This document shows, one piece after another, positions 1 through 12,299 of a stretch of DNA of 64,000 nt. This DNA comes from Pseudoscleropodium purum (taxonomy: Eukaryota > Streptophyta > Bryopsida > Hypnales > Brachytheciaceae). Position 1 is the first letter of the stretch, and each line of letters starts with the position of its first letter. A program made the position numbers and the translations under genes. Below the pieces are notes generated by a model. That model was given only the letters and a program-made list of their open reading frames with translations, had not been told where the DNA came from and ran no database searches. Location of the stretch: assembly GCA_963969395.1 (NCBI GenBank), contig OZ017804.1, positions 10,168,001-10,232,000 on the forward strand, read 5' to 3'.

Positions 1-402
1 TCTACTCCTTTCTACTTACTATTTTTTTCCTATATATTGTATGATTCTAAATGATTTGAAATTTTCAAGTATATAGCCAACTTGACTTGAAAAATGAATT
101 CAAAGAGTAACCACCATTTTGGACATTTTTTCATATAAATGCAACCTTCTAAAGTGTAGCTGCCCATATTTTCACAGGCCCCAAAAAATGATTTTTGTCA
201 CTTCAAACGTTATTATCTTGCAATCTACACGGTGAAAAATTCTGAAATTTTTTCCACATCTTTTCAATCTAGTTTAATACAAGATCCTACGGTTAAATAT
301 GTTCAAAAATGTGTTTCATCTAAAGTTTGATGCTTATATAAAAAATGGCAATTTTGGAGTGTTTTTGGTGAAAACATACTCTCCAACCTTTATGGGTTAA
401 CT
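1..402 (+). mobile_element. Right part of a TIR element, GGTCC family copy 1
   Basis: This stretch matches the 3' part of the copy at 8941-9866 in the same order: the CTTTCTACTTACTATTTTTT block, the 'atcttgcaatctacacggtg' block, and an ending near 'aacctttatgggttaac'. The left part lies before the window. No coding capacity is seen, so it is probably a non-autonomous DNA transposon. The end position is approximate. Confidence 0.6.
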
Positions 403-1040
403 AAGAAACATTTACAAGACATCACAAGAACATTTATGAATATTTTTTCCGAGAACGCCAAATGGTTGCCATGGAAATCATCCTTTTTAGTACCCTGTGA
501 ATCATTTGCTAAAAAGAACCCAAAAGCACTCCTTGGAGGTCAAACTACTAAGTGTGCATGACCTCTCCTTTTCACACAAAAATTCCAAAAATGAATATTT
601 GCACTCCTGTCTTACATAGAAAGATTCTGAGCTCATTCTTTCTCATCCACTAAGTCTTTGAAAACATAATGTCCATGGGGCAACATTACTGGGTGAAAGA
701 GATAGATGCAGGTCATGCTGGGGTTGTTTTTTCATAGCCAGGCAGTACCTCATCAACTGCAGAAATTCATGCTGTTGCAGCAATTGCTTGCCAGTTGCAT
801 TTTGCAAGCTATCACATTCAAGTTCAAGGTTTGAACTTGCAAGAATTTTTTTTTAAAAAGGTATGTTTGCATACAAACAGTGTTGTTATTGAGGGTCTTG
901 GGAACAAATCCAGACCTAATTCTGGACTGGATTCACATTCCAAACATCACACCTAACACCAAGTGCAAATATACCCACATGCTTATTGAATGAATGAATG
1001 AATTAAAGACATGGCTGGCTTTGCAAAATGTAGGCGGGGG

Positions 1041-1275
1041 CATTAGAAGAGTTTTGGGGGGGGTCTAGAAGCCTGTTTCGGGCCTGTTCCCCGCAGCTAT
1101 TCCTTATAGTAAGGGGAACAGTCCACTGTCAAAAAAAAAAATTCATAAAATAAATAAATAGATCAATGACATGGCAGGGTCTTGGCCATGTCAGACCGCT
1201 GCGCCAAACCTGTTTCCTGCGTTTGTAGGCTGTGATAACTTGCAGACATCCAAAGGCCCCAAAAATCTTCTAATG
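1041..1275. mobile_element. Short MITE with CATTAGAAG inverted ends
   Basis: The left end reads CATTAGAAGAGTTTTGGGG. The right end is its inverse (CTTCTAATG at 1267-1275, preceded by ggccccaaaaat). The interior holds an AT-rich stretch and a 'gacatggc...gccatgtca' inverted pair. The same ends and a similar 'gccacgtca' core occur in the element at 11829-12314, and one end plus the core occurs near 26984. No open frame of note. Confidence 0.6.
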
Positions 1276-4200
1276 TTTTTCTGGACAGCCCTGCATCAGC
1301 AATACGGGCAAGCATGCTCCCCGAACGCTGTGAGATTTTTAAACACCTCTGCATGCTGAGCAACTGGTAAAGTGGCATACAAACCCACTGTACTTACAAT
1401 TCTTTGCCAGCAACAGTGGCATTGAAAGATACTGCACGTGGGAGCCAAGTTTAACACAGCCATAAAACTTAAATGATCCTGACGCTGAGCCAAAATACAT
1501 GTCAAACTGAACAGCTCAAAAATCAGCAGGTTCAGGCCTTCAGGTCTGTGCAAGATTCAAAAGGCTGCAGAACACTCCTACCTGACATAAGCTTACACCT
1601 GTGTGCACATTGTCTGAACGCATATTGTAAACTTACAGCACAGTCATTGGGACTAAGCTTACAGCTAATCAAGACATCCCATGACTCCATAGTCTGTTTG
1701 CAACTGCCAATTTTTGACATTCTGGAATTGACACACATTTAAGTAAGGTAGAGGGCTCTGAAATTGTCACTGTAAGGGTTGAGGACCCTTTTTTGGTCCA
1801 TTTAAGAAAAAATATGAAGACATTTTTCTTGTGAAGATTGATTCCAAGAAGACTAAGAACATCCTCAGTTCAGCCTGGCAATTTGCTGGGCAATGGTATA
1901 CATGTACACATGGGTTGTCAGCCAAGGAAACCTAGCTCTAATGCATCTGTTAAACACACACTCCACCTTCACAGGCTTTGCATTCAAACACCCTCGCATG
2001 TCAAATTCAACACATTTGTCATGCTCTTGCAACAACAAATATTATGGTAGAACCACCCATTGTCAACTAGGGACCCATTCACAACTTGTAGGGCTGAAAA
2101 TAGTTGCAATTAAGGTAGGAACAAATTTCCAACCAAAGTATAGAATGTGTTTTTCCTCCTTTTCAAAGTTGTGACTAATCAAGTCATGAAAATTTACATT
2201 GCCTTATACTCCTCAAGAACATATGTGGAATCTCTGAAGTGGTCAACAATGCATGGTTCTACCATAATGTTGCTTTGTTCTTTCTTGCTGCTCTGCTTTG
2301 CAAAGCGACAACAAAGTGGCTCTGATAAGCCCCCTTTTGGCGGAAATAGGGTTTGAATACAGCAAGAAACTCGGACTAACTTATACAGTACAGTCCCAAT
2401 CACAAGGCATCCAACTGAGGATGCTCACTATAAAGCTTTTGCAGTACCGTAACAAGTCCAGCAATTTTTCTCAAGTAATTAAAACTCTAGGGTGCAACTG
2501 GAGCTATGTAGTTGATTCTGGCTGGATAACTTCCATGGACACCAAAGAGCAAGTGTGTGCATGAACACAGCATGGGTGCCTGAAACGGTACTGAACCAAA
2601 ATTGTAGGTTCAGTGACAGAACCAGGGGCAGGGAATGCAGACCTAGCAATGGGAAAATTGTTCAATGTGCCAATAAAGTACTACTTATATCTCCAAAAAA
2701 ATGCGTGGTTTCTAGTGGGAAACTAAGCTTACTAGGAGTACCACAGATTTATTTTGAGACAAAGAAAGTACAGGCATTCGTTCTCATGGTTGCACACAGA
2801 GCATCTCCACCGGTCCATGTAATGCAGGCCTGGCAAGGAGTTTGCCACTGTTGTCAACATGTTGAAATCATTCCACTAGGCGGAGACCTTGCAAACATTC
2901 AATGCCGGGCGCTCTAGATTTTGACATTACAACTTGTCGTGCCTCCACATGTTTGACTTGTGTAACCGGTTGATGTGAATTTTCAATTTTATGACTTGTA
3001 CCAACCGTTGTTCCTTCCTTCCACGTCAACTGAAATTGGAGGTAGGTGCGGCTTGGTGCATGGAAATCCGGGTTGTCGTCTCGGAAATTGTCTCTTCTAG
3101 TCTAATCTATTAGTGGGTTTGTGGCACACATGCAAGTTGTCTTTGATATGCCAAGATACCAAGAGTAGAGTCATTCCACTATTTGTTGGAGACAATGCTC
3201 TTGGTATCACATTTGGACGCTTTCAACTTTAATGTACTCCATATTATATTTTGATACCCCCCTCATTTCATGGTTGCCAATTATAAGTCACACCTTCAAT
3301 AACTCTATAAATGTCAATTGGGCCTACTATTTTGTAGTCATTGTCAAAAGTTTCGAATTTTGAATTGAAGACAATGATGAAAATACACTAAGCTAGGGAC
3401 ACCCAAACTCCTATTTTTTCTATTATTAGATTGGTGGAATTTCTATATTTTCTCATTAGTAAGTGCTAAGAGATTTCAATGCACTTGTGAACATGTCATT
3501 TGGATATTGTAAACAAATTAAAGTTATGAAGGGTCAAGTATTTCTAGTAGATTTCTAAAATTGTTTTTGTAAAAATAGGTACATATTGATTTTGGAGATG
3601 TACACAACATGAGCATCTCATAAAGTGGCACTTCAAGTGTTGTGATTTTGGAAAAGCCTACTTTAGTATTGTACTATCAAAGAAAACAACTCCTAATTCT
3701 TTCTAAGGTTGCTATGAATTAAGAATTTGTCCATGCCAAGGGCCATTCCAAAGTCCCAAAGAGTAGGAGTGGGACTGCAAAAATCCATATGGAAAATACT
3801 TCCACATCAATGGGGGAGATAAATTTCAGGATGTTGATATTTCAAATTCAACATACATAGGGACAAATCTTTACAAATATAGAATTCGCTAATAGGGTTG
3901 AATTACATCTTAGGTTCCATTTCCCAACTATGTAATCAGATATAGAATATGCTATTAGGGGTGAATAGCATCATAGGTTACAATTCCCAACTATGTAATC
4001 AGAATCTTCAAAATAGTTATAAGTCGGAGGGAATAGTGAGGACACTTGAATCCCACAAAGAAACTCAGCTTATTTTCTATTAGCTCATCCCTCAAAGCTC
4101 ATCCCTCAAGGATACATTTCACCCTTCTGTGTGAATAGAGATATTATCCTCACATAGGTTACATTTTGAACTCCTCTTAAACGACACGGTAAAGATTCAG

Positions 4201-4800
4201 TCCCCATGTTTCCATCACGCTTGAATGTATCCCAAGGAGAATGGAGTAAATGATGGAACATACTCAACAAGATGAGGAGAGCAACAGGATTAAGGAGTCA
4301 AGCTTCACTTGAAAGAATGACCTCGATGACTGGAATTTGCTCACATACAGCAATCGCAGACAAAACGAGTTGCCAGGCAACTGATCTGCTATTCTGTACT
4401 CTACTCATGCGTAATGTTCTGCAGCTGTTGAAGCTAGCCAGAAAAATAATAGTGATAATAAGAATAACCAGTGAAGAATTCCCTAACAGAACTTAGCTAT
4501 ATCCATTCCTCCTTGACTAAATTAGTACCCAGGCAGAAACAATAGATTGAATTGTCCAAGTAATGAATGCTGCTGCTACCCTAATTCCAAATCTAGAGCA
4601 CCGGTGAAAATACAAGTTACACAAGAGCTGCTGCTGATCAAGTTCATCATTGAAGGCAAACCGAGCAAGTCTCCTTTCCTGGATCTCAGTTCCTGGAGCC
4701 TATGTACAGAAAAGAGTGCATCAATATTGAAGACCCCGGAAGCATACAGATTCAAGTGAATGTATTTTGAAGTACGGTAGCAGCTTCCAGAGAAGCTGGA
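1276..4800. other. Intergenic, no supported gene
   Basis: Mixed-composition DNA with only short overlapping open frames on both strands, such as 2555-2917. None shows a recognised domain or plausible splice structure. A TAAGGTAG motif like the MITE termini described elsewhere occurs at about 1744, but I found no inverted partner. A 'tagaatatgctattaggggtgaatagcatcatagg' type local duplication lies around 3880-4010. Old decayed repeats are likely. Confidence 0.5.
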
Positions 4801-4806
4801 TTTATT
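4801..4806 (-). terminator. Candidate poly(A) signal of the NPH3 gene
   Basis: The minus strand reads AATAAA about 120 bases downstream of the NPH3 stop codon. That is a usual distance for a plant near-upstream element. Without transcript ends this is only a candidate. Confidence 0.35.
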
Positions 4807-4926
4807 TGCAGAATAATGAATGCAGCGAAGAGCCTGAAAAGAATTGACGTCCAAGATTACTGTACCTGAAAAAATCGTCCCTGATTACTAGACCAGCTTT
4901 AGATTTCAAAAAAGAGAGTTCTCCTA

Positions 4927-6840
4927 TTAACGGTGCTGCTCCCCTGTCAAGCCCACAGTTCCACCTACATTCCGGCCCTGGACCTTGTCGATCTCAGCAG
5001 TGGAAGGCACGACGGCTGAGAACATTTTGCAACCAAATGCTTTCGAGAGTGAATTCAGCGGCTTCTTCGTCCTATGAAGGTTTTCAATTTCCTGTCTCAT
5101 ACTCCCACATTCAATCTCCAGTTGACTGACGCGTGCCAGAATCTTCCCCATGTCGTCTTTATAAGCTTGACTGTTCCCCGCCTCTCTGGTATCCCAGCTC
5201 TCTCCCTGCCTTGGCCCTCCTGCACCCACTACTGGAATCTGCACTTGCCGTCTACCTGATTGAGGTGCAGTATGATCAGCCACCAGAAATGAACCTGCAA
5301 TCGCATTTCGCAGCTGAAGCTGCTCAAAGAAAAGAACCTGCACCACCACCCTCAACGGCAACCTCTCATTCTGCGCCGCATGAGTGCAAGCTTCCAGAGA
5401 CAGCTTCTGGCAGTTCATGATCTTGCAAATCAACTCCCGTTCAGCCTCTGAAAGCCAGGGATGCGCCTTCAAGTACACATCAATCGCCCTGTACAAACCA
5501 TCATCCACAAGCCGAGAGTTCTCAGGCAGGGTTTCAGCCAAGGCCTGGAACTTGTCCGGTTTCAAATTCACATCTGGTGCGATTTCTGCAAGGTAAGCAT
5601 CCAGCAACTTGGCTACTATCATAATGGGATACAACGACGGCGAGCCGAGCAGCAGCCCCTCTTCATCAGACTCCGGAACGTTCGGTTCCAACTGCAAGTA
5701 GTGATCCAACACCCGTTGCACCAAATCAATATCGTAAAGAGTCTCCTCCACGGGGGAGTAGTTCGGCACTAGAAGCTCATCCAAAGTTGCCTGCTCCAAT
5801 TGCACACCTATCCTCTTCTCCAAGCTACTTTTACATTGCGGGCTCGCGTTCAGTATGATCGCCAATCGCAGCAATCCAAACAGAAACCGTGTGGAGGTTC
5901 CCACCTTCAACGGTGGAAGGAGAGACTCAATCGTTTCTAGCAGAATGCGCTGGTCACTCTCCTGCAGAAGAATGGGTGTCGCTGACACTAGTGCCTTCCG
6001 GTGACTACTATGGGCAGCTTCTCGGCCACTGTGCCGTCTGTGTAAACCTGGCAAGTCTTTCTTCGCGTAATGTGCAACAGCACCCCAGATGCTTTCTCCT
6101 CGAACTCCCACACCCTCCATGCCAAGAATCACTTTCTCAAAATAGGGCAAGCTCAACACTGAGATGTCTTCGTACCACCAATTCTCCCCTTCTCCAAGTA
6201 CTCTCGCCCGGGCTCCCGTGCTGATCCCGTTCCACAACAAGCTCCCCCCGGGACTCTGCAACGACCGGTGCGCCTGCATTGGCCATGGACCTCTCGAGGA
6301 GTCATTCAACGTGGCTTTCGAGCACACGGAGTCTATCAACCTATCCACCAACCCAAGTTCCTCAGCCATGGGGTAGAACTGCGTACAGCTCTGCAACGCA
6401 GTAATAGAGTCAGACCAACTGTTCAACACGACTTGTTGGAGAAAATCCTCAGACCGTTCGATCAAGCTCTCCACTCCCAGATCTTCTGTCATTTCCAGAT
6501 CCTCAGCAGCGCAACGAAGTGCAATGATATTCTGGGAAGAGAATTCCACTTTGACTCCGTAGCAGAACTTCGCGGCGAGCTCGAATGCCCATGACCCACC
6601 AGGGAAATTCTCTAGACGAATCTCACAGGAATCCTCGTCCTCTTTGGAAACCTCCTCCACTAGCTTGGCCAGGCGATGACTGTGGGACACGAGAGGAAAC
6701 TTGTGGAGGTGGAAACTCATCTCGTCGACTTCTACGACCACGTCGCTCTGTAGACCGGAGGTGCACAACCAGGCTTGGCCTCTTCGTTGGGTGGTGGAGC
6801 CACTCGGAGGGGTCCGAGACTTCTCCCCACTCGACGCCAT
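4927..6840 (-). CDS. BTB/POZ and NPH3 domain protein (NPH3/RPT2-like)
   Basis: The product is 637 aa in one uninterrupted exon. The start is ATG at 6840 (MASSGEK). The open frame extends 22 codons further upstream but without an ATG. Residues about 32-130 form the BTB fold (SDVVVEVDEMSFHLHKFPL). Residues about 219-512 form the NPH3 domain, with hallmark WWYEDISVLSLPYFEKVI, HYAKKDLPGL, YRAIDVYLKAHPWLSEAER and QVLFFEQLQLRNAI blocks. A coiled coil follows at about 563-590. The family acts as substrate adaptors of CUL3 ubiquitin ligases and as plasma-membrane partners of phototropins in blue-light and auxin-transport responses. The length is typical (about 600-750 aa). Most family members I know have introns in the CDS, so the single exon is unusual. 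The C-terminus (GLTGEQHR) lacks a serine three from the end, the phosphosite that recruits 14-3-3 in NPH3 itself. I cannot assign it to a subclade. Confidence 0.95.
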   Translation of the reverse strand: MASSGEKSRTPPSGSTTQRRGQAWLCTSGLQSDVVVEVDEMSFHLHKFPLVSHSHRLAKLVEEVSKEDEDSCEIRLENFPGGSWAFELAAKFCYGVKVEFSSQNIIALRCAAEDLEMTEDLGVESLIERSEDFLQQVVLNSWSDSITALQSCTQFYPMAEELGLVDRLIDSVCSKATLNDSSRGPWPMQAHRSLQSPGGSLLWNGISTGARARVLGEGENWWYEDISVLSLPYFEKVILGMEGVGVRGESIWGAVAHYAKKDLPGLHRRHSGREAAHSSHRKALVSATPILLQESDQRILLETIESLLPPLKVGTSTRFLFGLLRLAIILNASPQCKSSLEKRIGVQLEQATLDELLVPNYSPVEETLYDIDLVQRVLDHYLQLEPNVPESDEEGLLLGSPSLYPIMIVAKLLDAYLAEIAPDVNLKPDKFQALAETLPENSRLVDDGLYRAIDVYLKAHPWLSEAERELICKIMNCQKLSLEACTHAAQNERLPLRVVVQVLFFEQLQLRNAIAGSFLVADHTAPQSGRRQVQIPVVGAGGPRQGESWDTREAGNSQAYKDDMGKILARVSQLEIECGSMRQEIENLHRTKKPLNSLSKAFGCKMFSAVVPSTAEIDKVQGRNVGGTVGLTGEQHR

Positions 6841-8350
6841 CTCAAAAACACAAATCCACAAAGCCTTAGATGGCCTCCACACAAGCCCACCACCTTGTAC
6901 GATCAAAGGACTCCAGACTGTGTTTCCTTCACCGTCATTGTCAGATGTACATGATGCTGAATCTCGCAGATCACGTACGAGGATTGATTCTAACCGTTAC
7001 TTCATCCCTGCTGACACACTTTCTGTGCTCACTACTCCCAAAGTCACATCGGCTTGCTACTCCCAAAGCAGCGACGGGGACGAGATCCACACTTCACCAT
7101 AATCATAGGGCACAAGCAATAAGCGAGAATGTACACAAGCATTCAGCTCAAACCCCTAAACCGCTCGCTAGTACACTTCATACTCCCACGACCATCTACG
7201 GAATCCCAGCGTCGTCCAAATGACCTGATCTGATCTCAACGTCCATCATCTGAAGTAAACAGCGGGGAAGCAACAGTACCGCCAGTCATAAGAGCGAGTA
7301 AACGAAACCATACCGACACAGACAGTAACCGCATCTTCCAGCAAAAAGCATTCACACAACTCAAGTTTTAAAGAGCACCAAGCAAATCCTCCTGCACCCC
7401 TTAAATTGCCACTGCCACAAGAATTAGAAACCACAATAGTGCTGCAGACGTACTAACTTATATTCCCTCGCGAACCCCAACACTACAACCCCATCACCCA
7501 ACAATCCCCACAAACCGCGCACCTGATCAGACACCGCCAAGCTCCCCATCTTCACACTTCCTCCACCTCCATTTCCTTTCTCGCACGATCTTCCTCCACC
7601 TCCACTGCTACAATTGGGACACAATCCTTCCTCCCTCCAATCATCCCCCAGTGAACCAAATCGTACCGAAACGGAACCCCGAGCTAGCTCCCCGAACTCC
7701 CCCTGCTGTAACTTGACCGGCAATTACCACCGAATGTGAATCCAGGCACATGTGCCGAATCGATCTCCCCTGTGAACTTTTCCAACAAACTTCGGCACGA
7801 AATGCGGCACACGACCCACTCTCACAGCTAAGCTACTAATAATGATCATGCATCATCATCCCAAAGCCCCCACCCATGCCATAGCCAGCCAGAAGCTCAT
7901 CAGAATGAGAGCTTGCTCGGTCTGGCTCTCAATCCGTGTGGAACCCTAATGTGAGAGGTTGGTTCCTTCACTTCCTTGATCCGACAGGCAGCGCCTGCAA
8001 TGCCAACGGTGGGGCCATTTATGGGCCACCAGTAGGCAATGATCATCATCATCGCAGGCCTGCCTGCCTTCCTGCGCGGGGGAAGAGAGACGATGGCGGA
8101 AGGAAGGAAGTATAGTGAAGCTAGCTGCGGCCCCTGCCTCGGGCGGGGCGGCCGCGGCGGGGCCGCTAAGTTAGTGACAGGCGGCTAAGTTTAGGGGGGA
8201 CTTTGGAGGGGGGAGACGACTTCGAGGGAGGCCATTGTCAACGTGTAGGGGTTAATAAGGCCACGTCAGCGATTTTCTAGGGGTGGGCCCGTCTCTATTA
8301 TTGCTCCCGCCACTGCGGCCATTTAACTGAAGTTAAGTTAAGTGAGGAGA
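6841..8350 (-). promoter_or_regulatory. GC-rich leader and promoter of the NPH3 gene
   Basis: This 1.5 kb stretch is much more GC- and CpG-rich than the flanking DNA, with a peak at about 8095-8170 built of GGGCGGGGCGGCCGCGGCGG-type sequence. It ends abruptly in AT-rich DNA near 8350. TGGGCC/GGGCCC boxes (site II-like) lie near 8020 and 8285, and an ACCCTAA telobox-like motif near 7944. It has no convincing coding frame. The transcription start probably lies in the upper half, giving a long 5' UTR that may contain an intron. The exact start cannot be fixed from sequence. Confidence 0.6.
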
Positions 8351-8940
8351 CGTGTAGTTACTCTCGTTTGGGACGTTGGGTATGAGTGGTTGAGTAAATC
8401 AGTGTTTGATTAGCCTGGAATAAGGTTTGTTCATAGGAAGTTAAGTCTTCAGTAATTAAGCATCAACGTTATATTATTCAGCGATTGTTGCAGGTTCAGT
8501 TAGGGTCATAAGGGTGTCTTCAATTGTCCAGTATAACTACCCCGTAAAGTATGATACTAACTTTTCGCTGCTTTGTAATTAGGACTTGAAATTAATATCT
8601 TTTGAAGCACATTCAAAGTACAAGAAAATTCAAATATAAACATTTGACAATGAAAGTAAGTTGCTTCAAAATATTACTAAAAGACAAAAAAAAAATTGTA
8701 GTGAATTTGGCAAACTAGTTACCAATGCACATTTCACTTCAAATCTTGACAAATTTGGAGTGCAATGTGCTTTGATAAATGTGATTTTCCAACTCTTCTA
8801 TATTTTTGGCTTTTATACGTATGCAAAGTATTTTGGAATGAGCATGTAACTAATGATAAAAAATTTCAAGCTCTAATTATAAACTAATAGTAAGTTAGAA
8901 GTTTGTCTTGGGGTAGTTGACAAAGTGGACTCAGGATGCT

Positions 8941-9866
8941 TTAACCCCTAGAGGACCGGATTACGTTTTTTGATTGTATAGAATTTTTGGGCAGGTCATT
9001 GTGACCAGAATTTTCCATGTTTTAGGGTGAAATTTTAGTAGAAGGTGTGGACAACGAATATCTTTCATATGCAACAATTTTCATGACATTTGGAAATAGG
9101 AATCAAAAGTTATGGCCCAATATGTTGTTTGTTCTCAACTTGGGCAATCTGGGCAGATCTGAAAAATTCACTTTTCTCAAAAATAAAAATTTGAAATTGA
9201 TTTCCTATATTTATATATGTGTGGAAAGCTTTGAATCATTCCATTTCAATCAATGAGTCAAAAATTATGAGGAATTTTAGTTTGCAAGTAGTTATGGATT
9301 TTGTACTCTAAAATAAACTTTGAAGTTGTTTATTTCACTCAATTTTCAATATTTTTGAAAAAATAAAATCATAGAATGTACATTGTTTATAAAAACATTA
9401 CCACTATTGGGATTGATATTTTTCAATTCCATAATTAAATTCTTAAAAATTTAGTATTTTGAATCATTCTCTATCTCTTTCTACTTACTATTTTTTTCCT
9501 ATATGTCAATTCCAAATGATTTGAAAATTTTCAAGCATGTAAACAACTTGTTTAGAAAAATGAATCCAGAAAAGCACCACCATTTTGAACATTTTTGAAT
9601 AGAAAAGTGAGCTTGTAAAGTGCAGCTACTCAATTCTTCATAGGGTTAAAAAAAGGATTTTTGTCAATTCAAATGCTAAAATCTTGCAATCCACATGGTG
9701 AAAAGTTTTGAAATTTTTTCTACATCTTTCCAAATCAGTGTTCTATAATATCCTATGGTTTTATGAGTCAAAAAAAGTTTTTTCCAAAAATTTGGTACTT
9801 GTACTGAAAATGGCAGTTTTTGAGCAATTTCAAGGAAAATAGAGTCATGGAACTTTAGGGGGTAAC
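8941..9866 (+). mobile_element. TIR element, GGTCC family copy 2 (about 926 bp)
   Basis: The left end TTAACCCCTAGAGGACC is mirrored by the right end around 'aactttagggggtaac'. The element aligns along its whole length with the copy at 13058-14203. Shared blocks in order are 'gggcaggt', 'aaaagttatg.ccca', 'tggaaag.tttgattcatt', 'atcttgcaatc', and 'aatggcagttttgagc'. No transposase frame is present, so it is read as a non-autonomous DNA transposon. The superfamily is not assigned. Confidence 0.65.
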
Positions 9867-10589
9867 GTTCTTGAACTTCAAGGCAAAGGCCCCTTTGCTT
9901 TACGTGAATCAAGGTTTCTTTTATTGTAGAACATATTGAATGTAGGCTTCCCCATATATTATGCAACAACACAAGCATGTGAGCTTGGAAATGTGAGCCT
10001 ATAAGCCTTCAATCTATGTATGAGTGGGCAAACCTACAAGTTGCCATTGAAGATGCCTATAACGTAGATATCCTCTAACCATAGAAGATGCTCAAAACAT
10101 AGGCACCTACAACAAAGGTACTTACAACATGGATTCTCTATACTCATAGAAGGTACTTAGGCTCATGGATTCAATAGTCTATGTTCACATGCTAGCAATC
10201 TTCTATATTATGGGCAACTATAACACAAATTTATTCTTATTATAGTCATACTATTGATATTTTTCTACCTCTCCATTCAAAAATGTTATGGGTTTTGTTT
10301 TTGAGTCAAAACTCATTGAAAAGTAAGTATGACACTATATTCCATGTAACATAGGTTCCAAAAGCAATGTTGGAAGAATATATTGTATGAGCTTAAGAAA
10401 CTAGGATACTTCCAATTTATTAAAAAAACATTCTTTCTAAGATATTGGGCTCTCTTCAAGTCAAACATGACTTTTTTATAACTAATCACTAATGCTACAA
10501 AGAACAAATTCAAAGATTCAAATTTTCCAACATTTTTTTCATAGATGAAATTGCTAAAGTGCTATAAAATCTTCAAATGGCAATGCTCT
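9867..10589. other. AT-rich intergenic
   Basis: No gene or clear repeat is recognised. The open frames at 9676-9978 and 10313-10513 on the minus strand are AT-rich and look fortuitous. Confidence 0.5.
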
Positions 10590-11560
10590 TATTTAAATGA
10601 ATGAATGAATTTTCATCCATATTATGCATGCCTCATATTTTGCCATTTCTTGCTATTTATTCTTAATGAGAATTTTAGCCCAAAAAACAATATTCTTGAA
10701 TTTGAATCCAACTAATGAAATGAATCTATTCAAGTGCAATTTCTACTCTAATTGGAAATTTTGGAATATTCATAAATTTCAATATTTTATAGCAATATGA
10801 ACTTCCAAACTATAACCATGGTTTGTTGATTTTTAAATTTTTGAATGACATGATATGATAACTTTGGTTTGTACCATGGTATTATAAACCATAGTATACA
10901 TCTATGGTGAGAATTTCAAATTCTGAGTGTATTTTGTATTTGATATGAATTTTCTTTATATTTCTTGAACAATTCACAATAATTTCAAATTTTTCCAGAA
11001 AAATTTGAATATTTTATGACTCGTAGTAGATATATGATTTCATCTCTAAGAAATAAATATAAATTTTTTCATTCATATCTAGTTGTAAAATATTAGCACA
11101 TAGAGTCATGAACTACAAGGCTTCAAATCAATGGTCATGGATCTATCCTTCTTGGATTAATTTGTCCTTAGCATGTCTACTACAAGAAAAATTTGAAAGT
11201 ATTGTAATTTTTTTTTTAAATGAAGAAAATTCACAATAGATACAAAATATACTTGAATTTTATTTTAAATTTCACTATAGATGTATATTATAGTTTATAA
11301 CAACATGATATAAATTAAAGCTACCATGTCATTCTAAAATTAGAAAATCAACAGTCCATGGTTATAGGCCCAAAGTTCATATTACTATAAAATATGGAAA
11401 TTTATAAATTCTTAATAAAAAATTAATTGGTATACAACCTACTACAAAAAATATCATTTTTATGGCTTAAATTCAAATTAAGAGTAAATAATAAGAAATG
11501 GTCACAATATTGTAAGGGTGGTCCATGGATTATGCATATTCTTCTTTAGAAAAGTCAATA
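10590..11560. repeat. Long imperfect inverted repeat (foldback element)
   Basis: The arms are roughly 10590-10990 and 11200-11560, around a centre near 11089. Matched pairs include 'ctataaccatgg' at about 10811 with 'ccatggttatag' at about 11356, the 'catagtatacatctatggtg' block with its inverse at about 11270, and 'tgccatttcttgctattta' at 10641 with its inverse near 11485. A diverged copy of the left arm and loop lies at about 57540-58000, and a copy of the right arm at about 36395-36575. The transcript would fold into a very long hairpin. No coding capacity seen. Confidence 0.65.
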
Positions 11561-12121
11561 ATATTGTAATGAAAAAATTTGCAATACTTTCCACTAAAAA
11601 TGTACTCAAGCAACTTCAAAAAAAAATTGGATGAATTTTTTTTCACTCTATAGTCTTAGGTGAAGCCATCCAAAGGATGTTTTATGTCTTTAGCTTTGTT
11701 TTTATGGTTAAAGTGACCAAGCTCTTTAGATTGCTCCTATAAGAAGGTCTAGTATGGTTAATGCAAAACTAAACAATTGATGCATACTTGTATGTTTATG
11801 GTATTGCTACAAAATAAAAGTGTGTTGGTACTACAAGAGAAAGCATTAGAAGGGATTTTGAGGGTAACAAAAGCTTGCAAGTTCTCATATTATGGGAAAC
11901 AAAAGAAATGCACCATTGTAGTAGTATGATGTGGCTGAGACCTTGCCACGTCATATGATTTATTTTTTAAATTAAACTTTTTTCATTTTAAGAATTAATT
12001 AATTAGTTTGATTTTTTTGAGGAAAAAAAAATTTGATAGCCAACCGTTCCTTCATTGCAAGGAAATAGCCAAGGGGACATGCTTGAAATGAGGTTTTGTT
12101 GCCCTCAAATTCCTTTTAATA

Positions 12122-12184
12122 GGGTGTTTTAAGTATAGTCCTACAATTAATGACCTTTCCAAAGATTTTTAGTAAAATTTTACA

Positions 12185-12220
<36 letters not shown>

Positions 12221-12299
12221 TTAGTAATATTATACTAAAAATCTTCTAAAAGGTCATTACTTAAAGGACTATACTCTTAGGAGTCTACTTAAAACACCC
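12122..12299. mobile_element. Palindromic MITE inserted in the right TIR of another element
   Basis: GGGTGTTTTAAG at 12122-12133 is perfectly mirrored by CTTAAAACACCC at 12288-12299. The arms continue imperfectly for about 60 bp through 'tatagtcct', 'taatgacctt' and 'agatttttagta'. The centre is a GT microsatellite. The GGGTGTTT end recalls Tourist-type MITEs, but no matching target duplication was found, so the family is left open. Confidence 0.6.
12191..12216 (+). repeat. (GT)13 microsatellite
   Basis: Thirteen uninterrupted GT units form the loop of the palindromic element at 12122-12299. Confidence 0.95.

Noticed and set aside
1163..2917. Cluster of short overlapping frames on both strands
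   Set aside because: Frames of similar length occur on both strands in several phases, with no domain and no splice-consistent chain.
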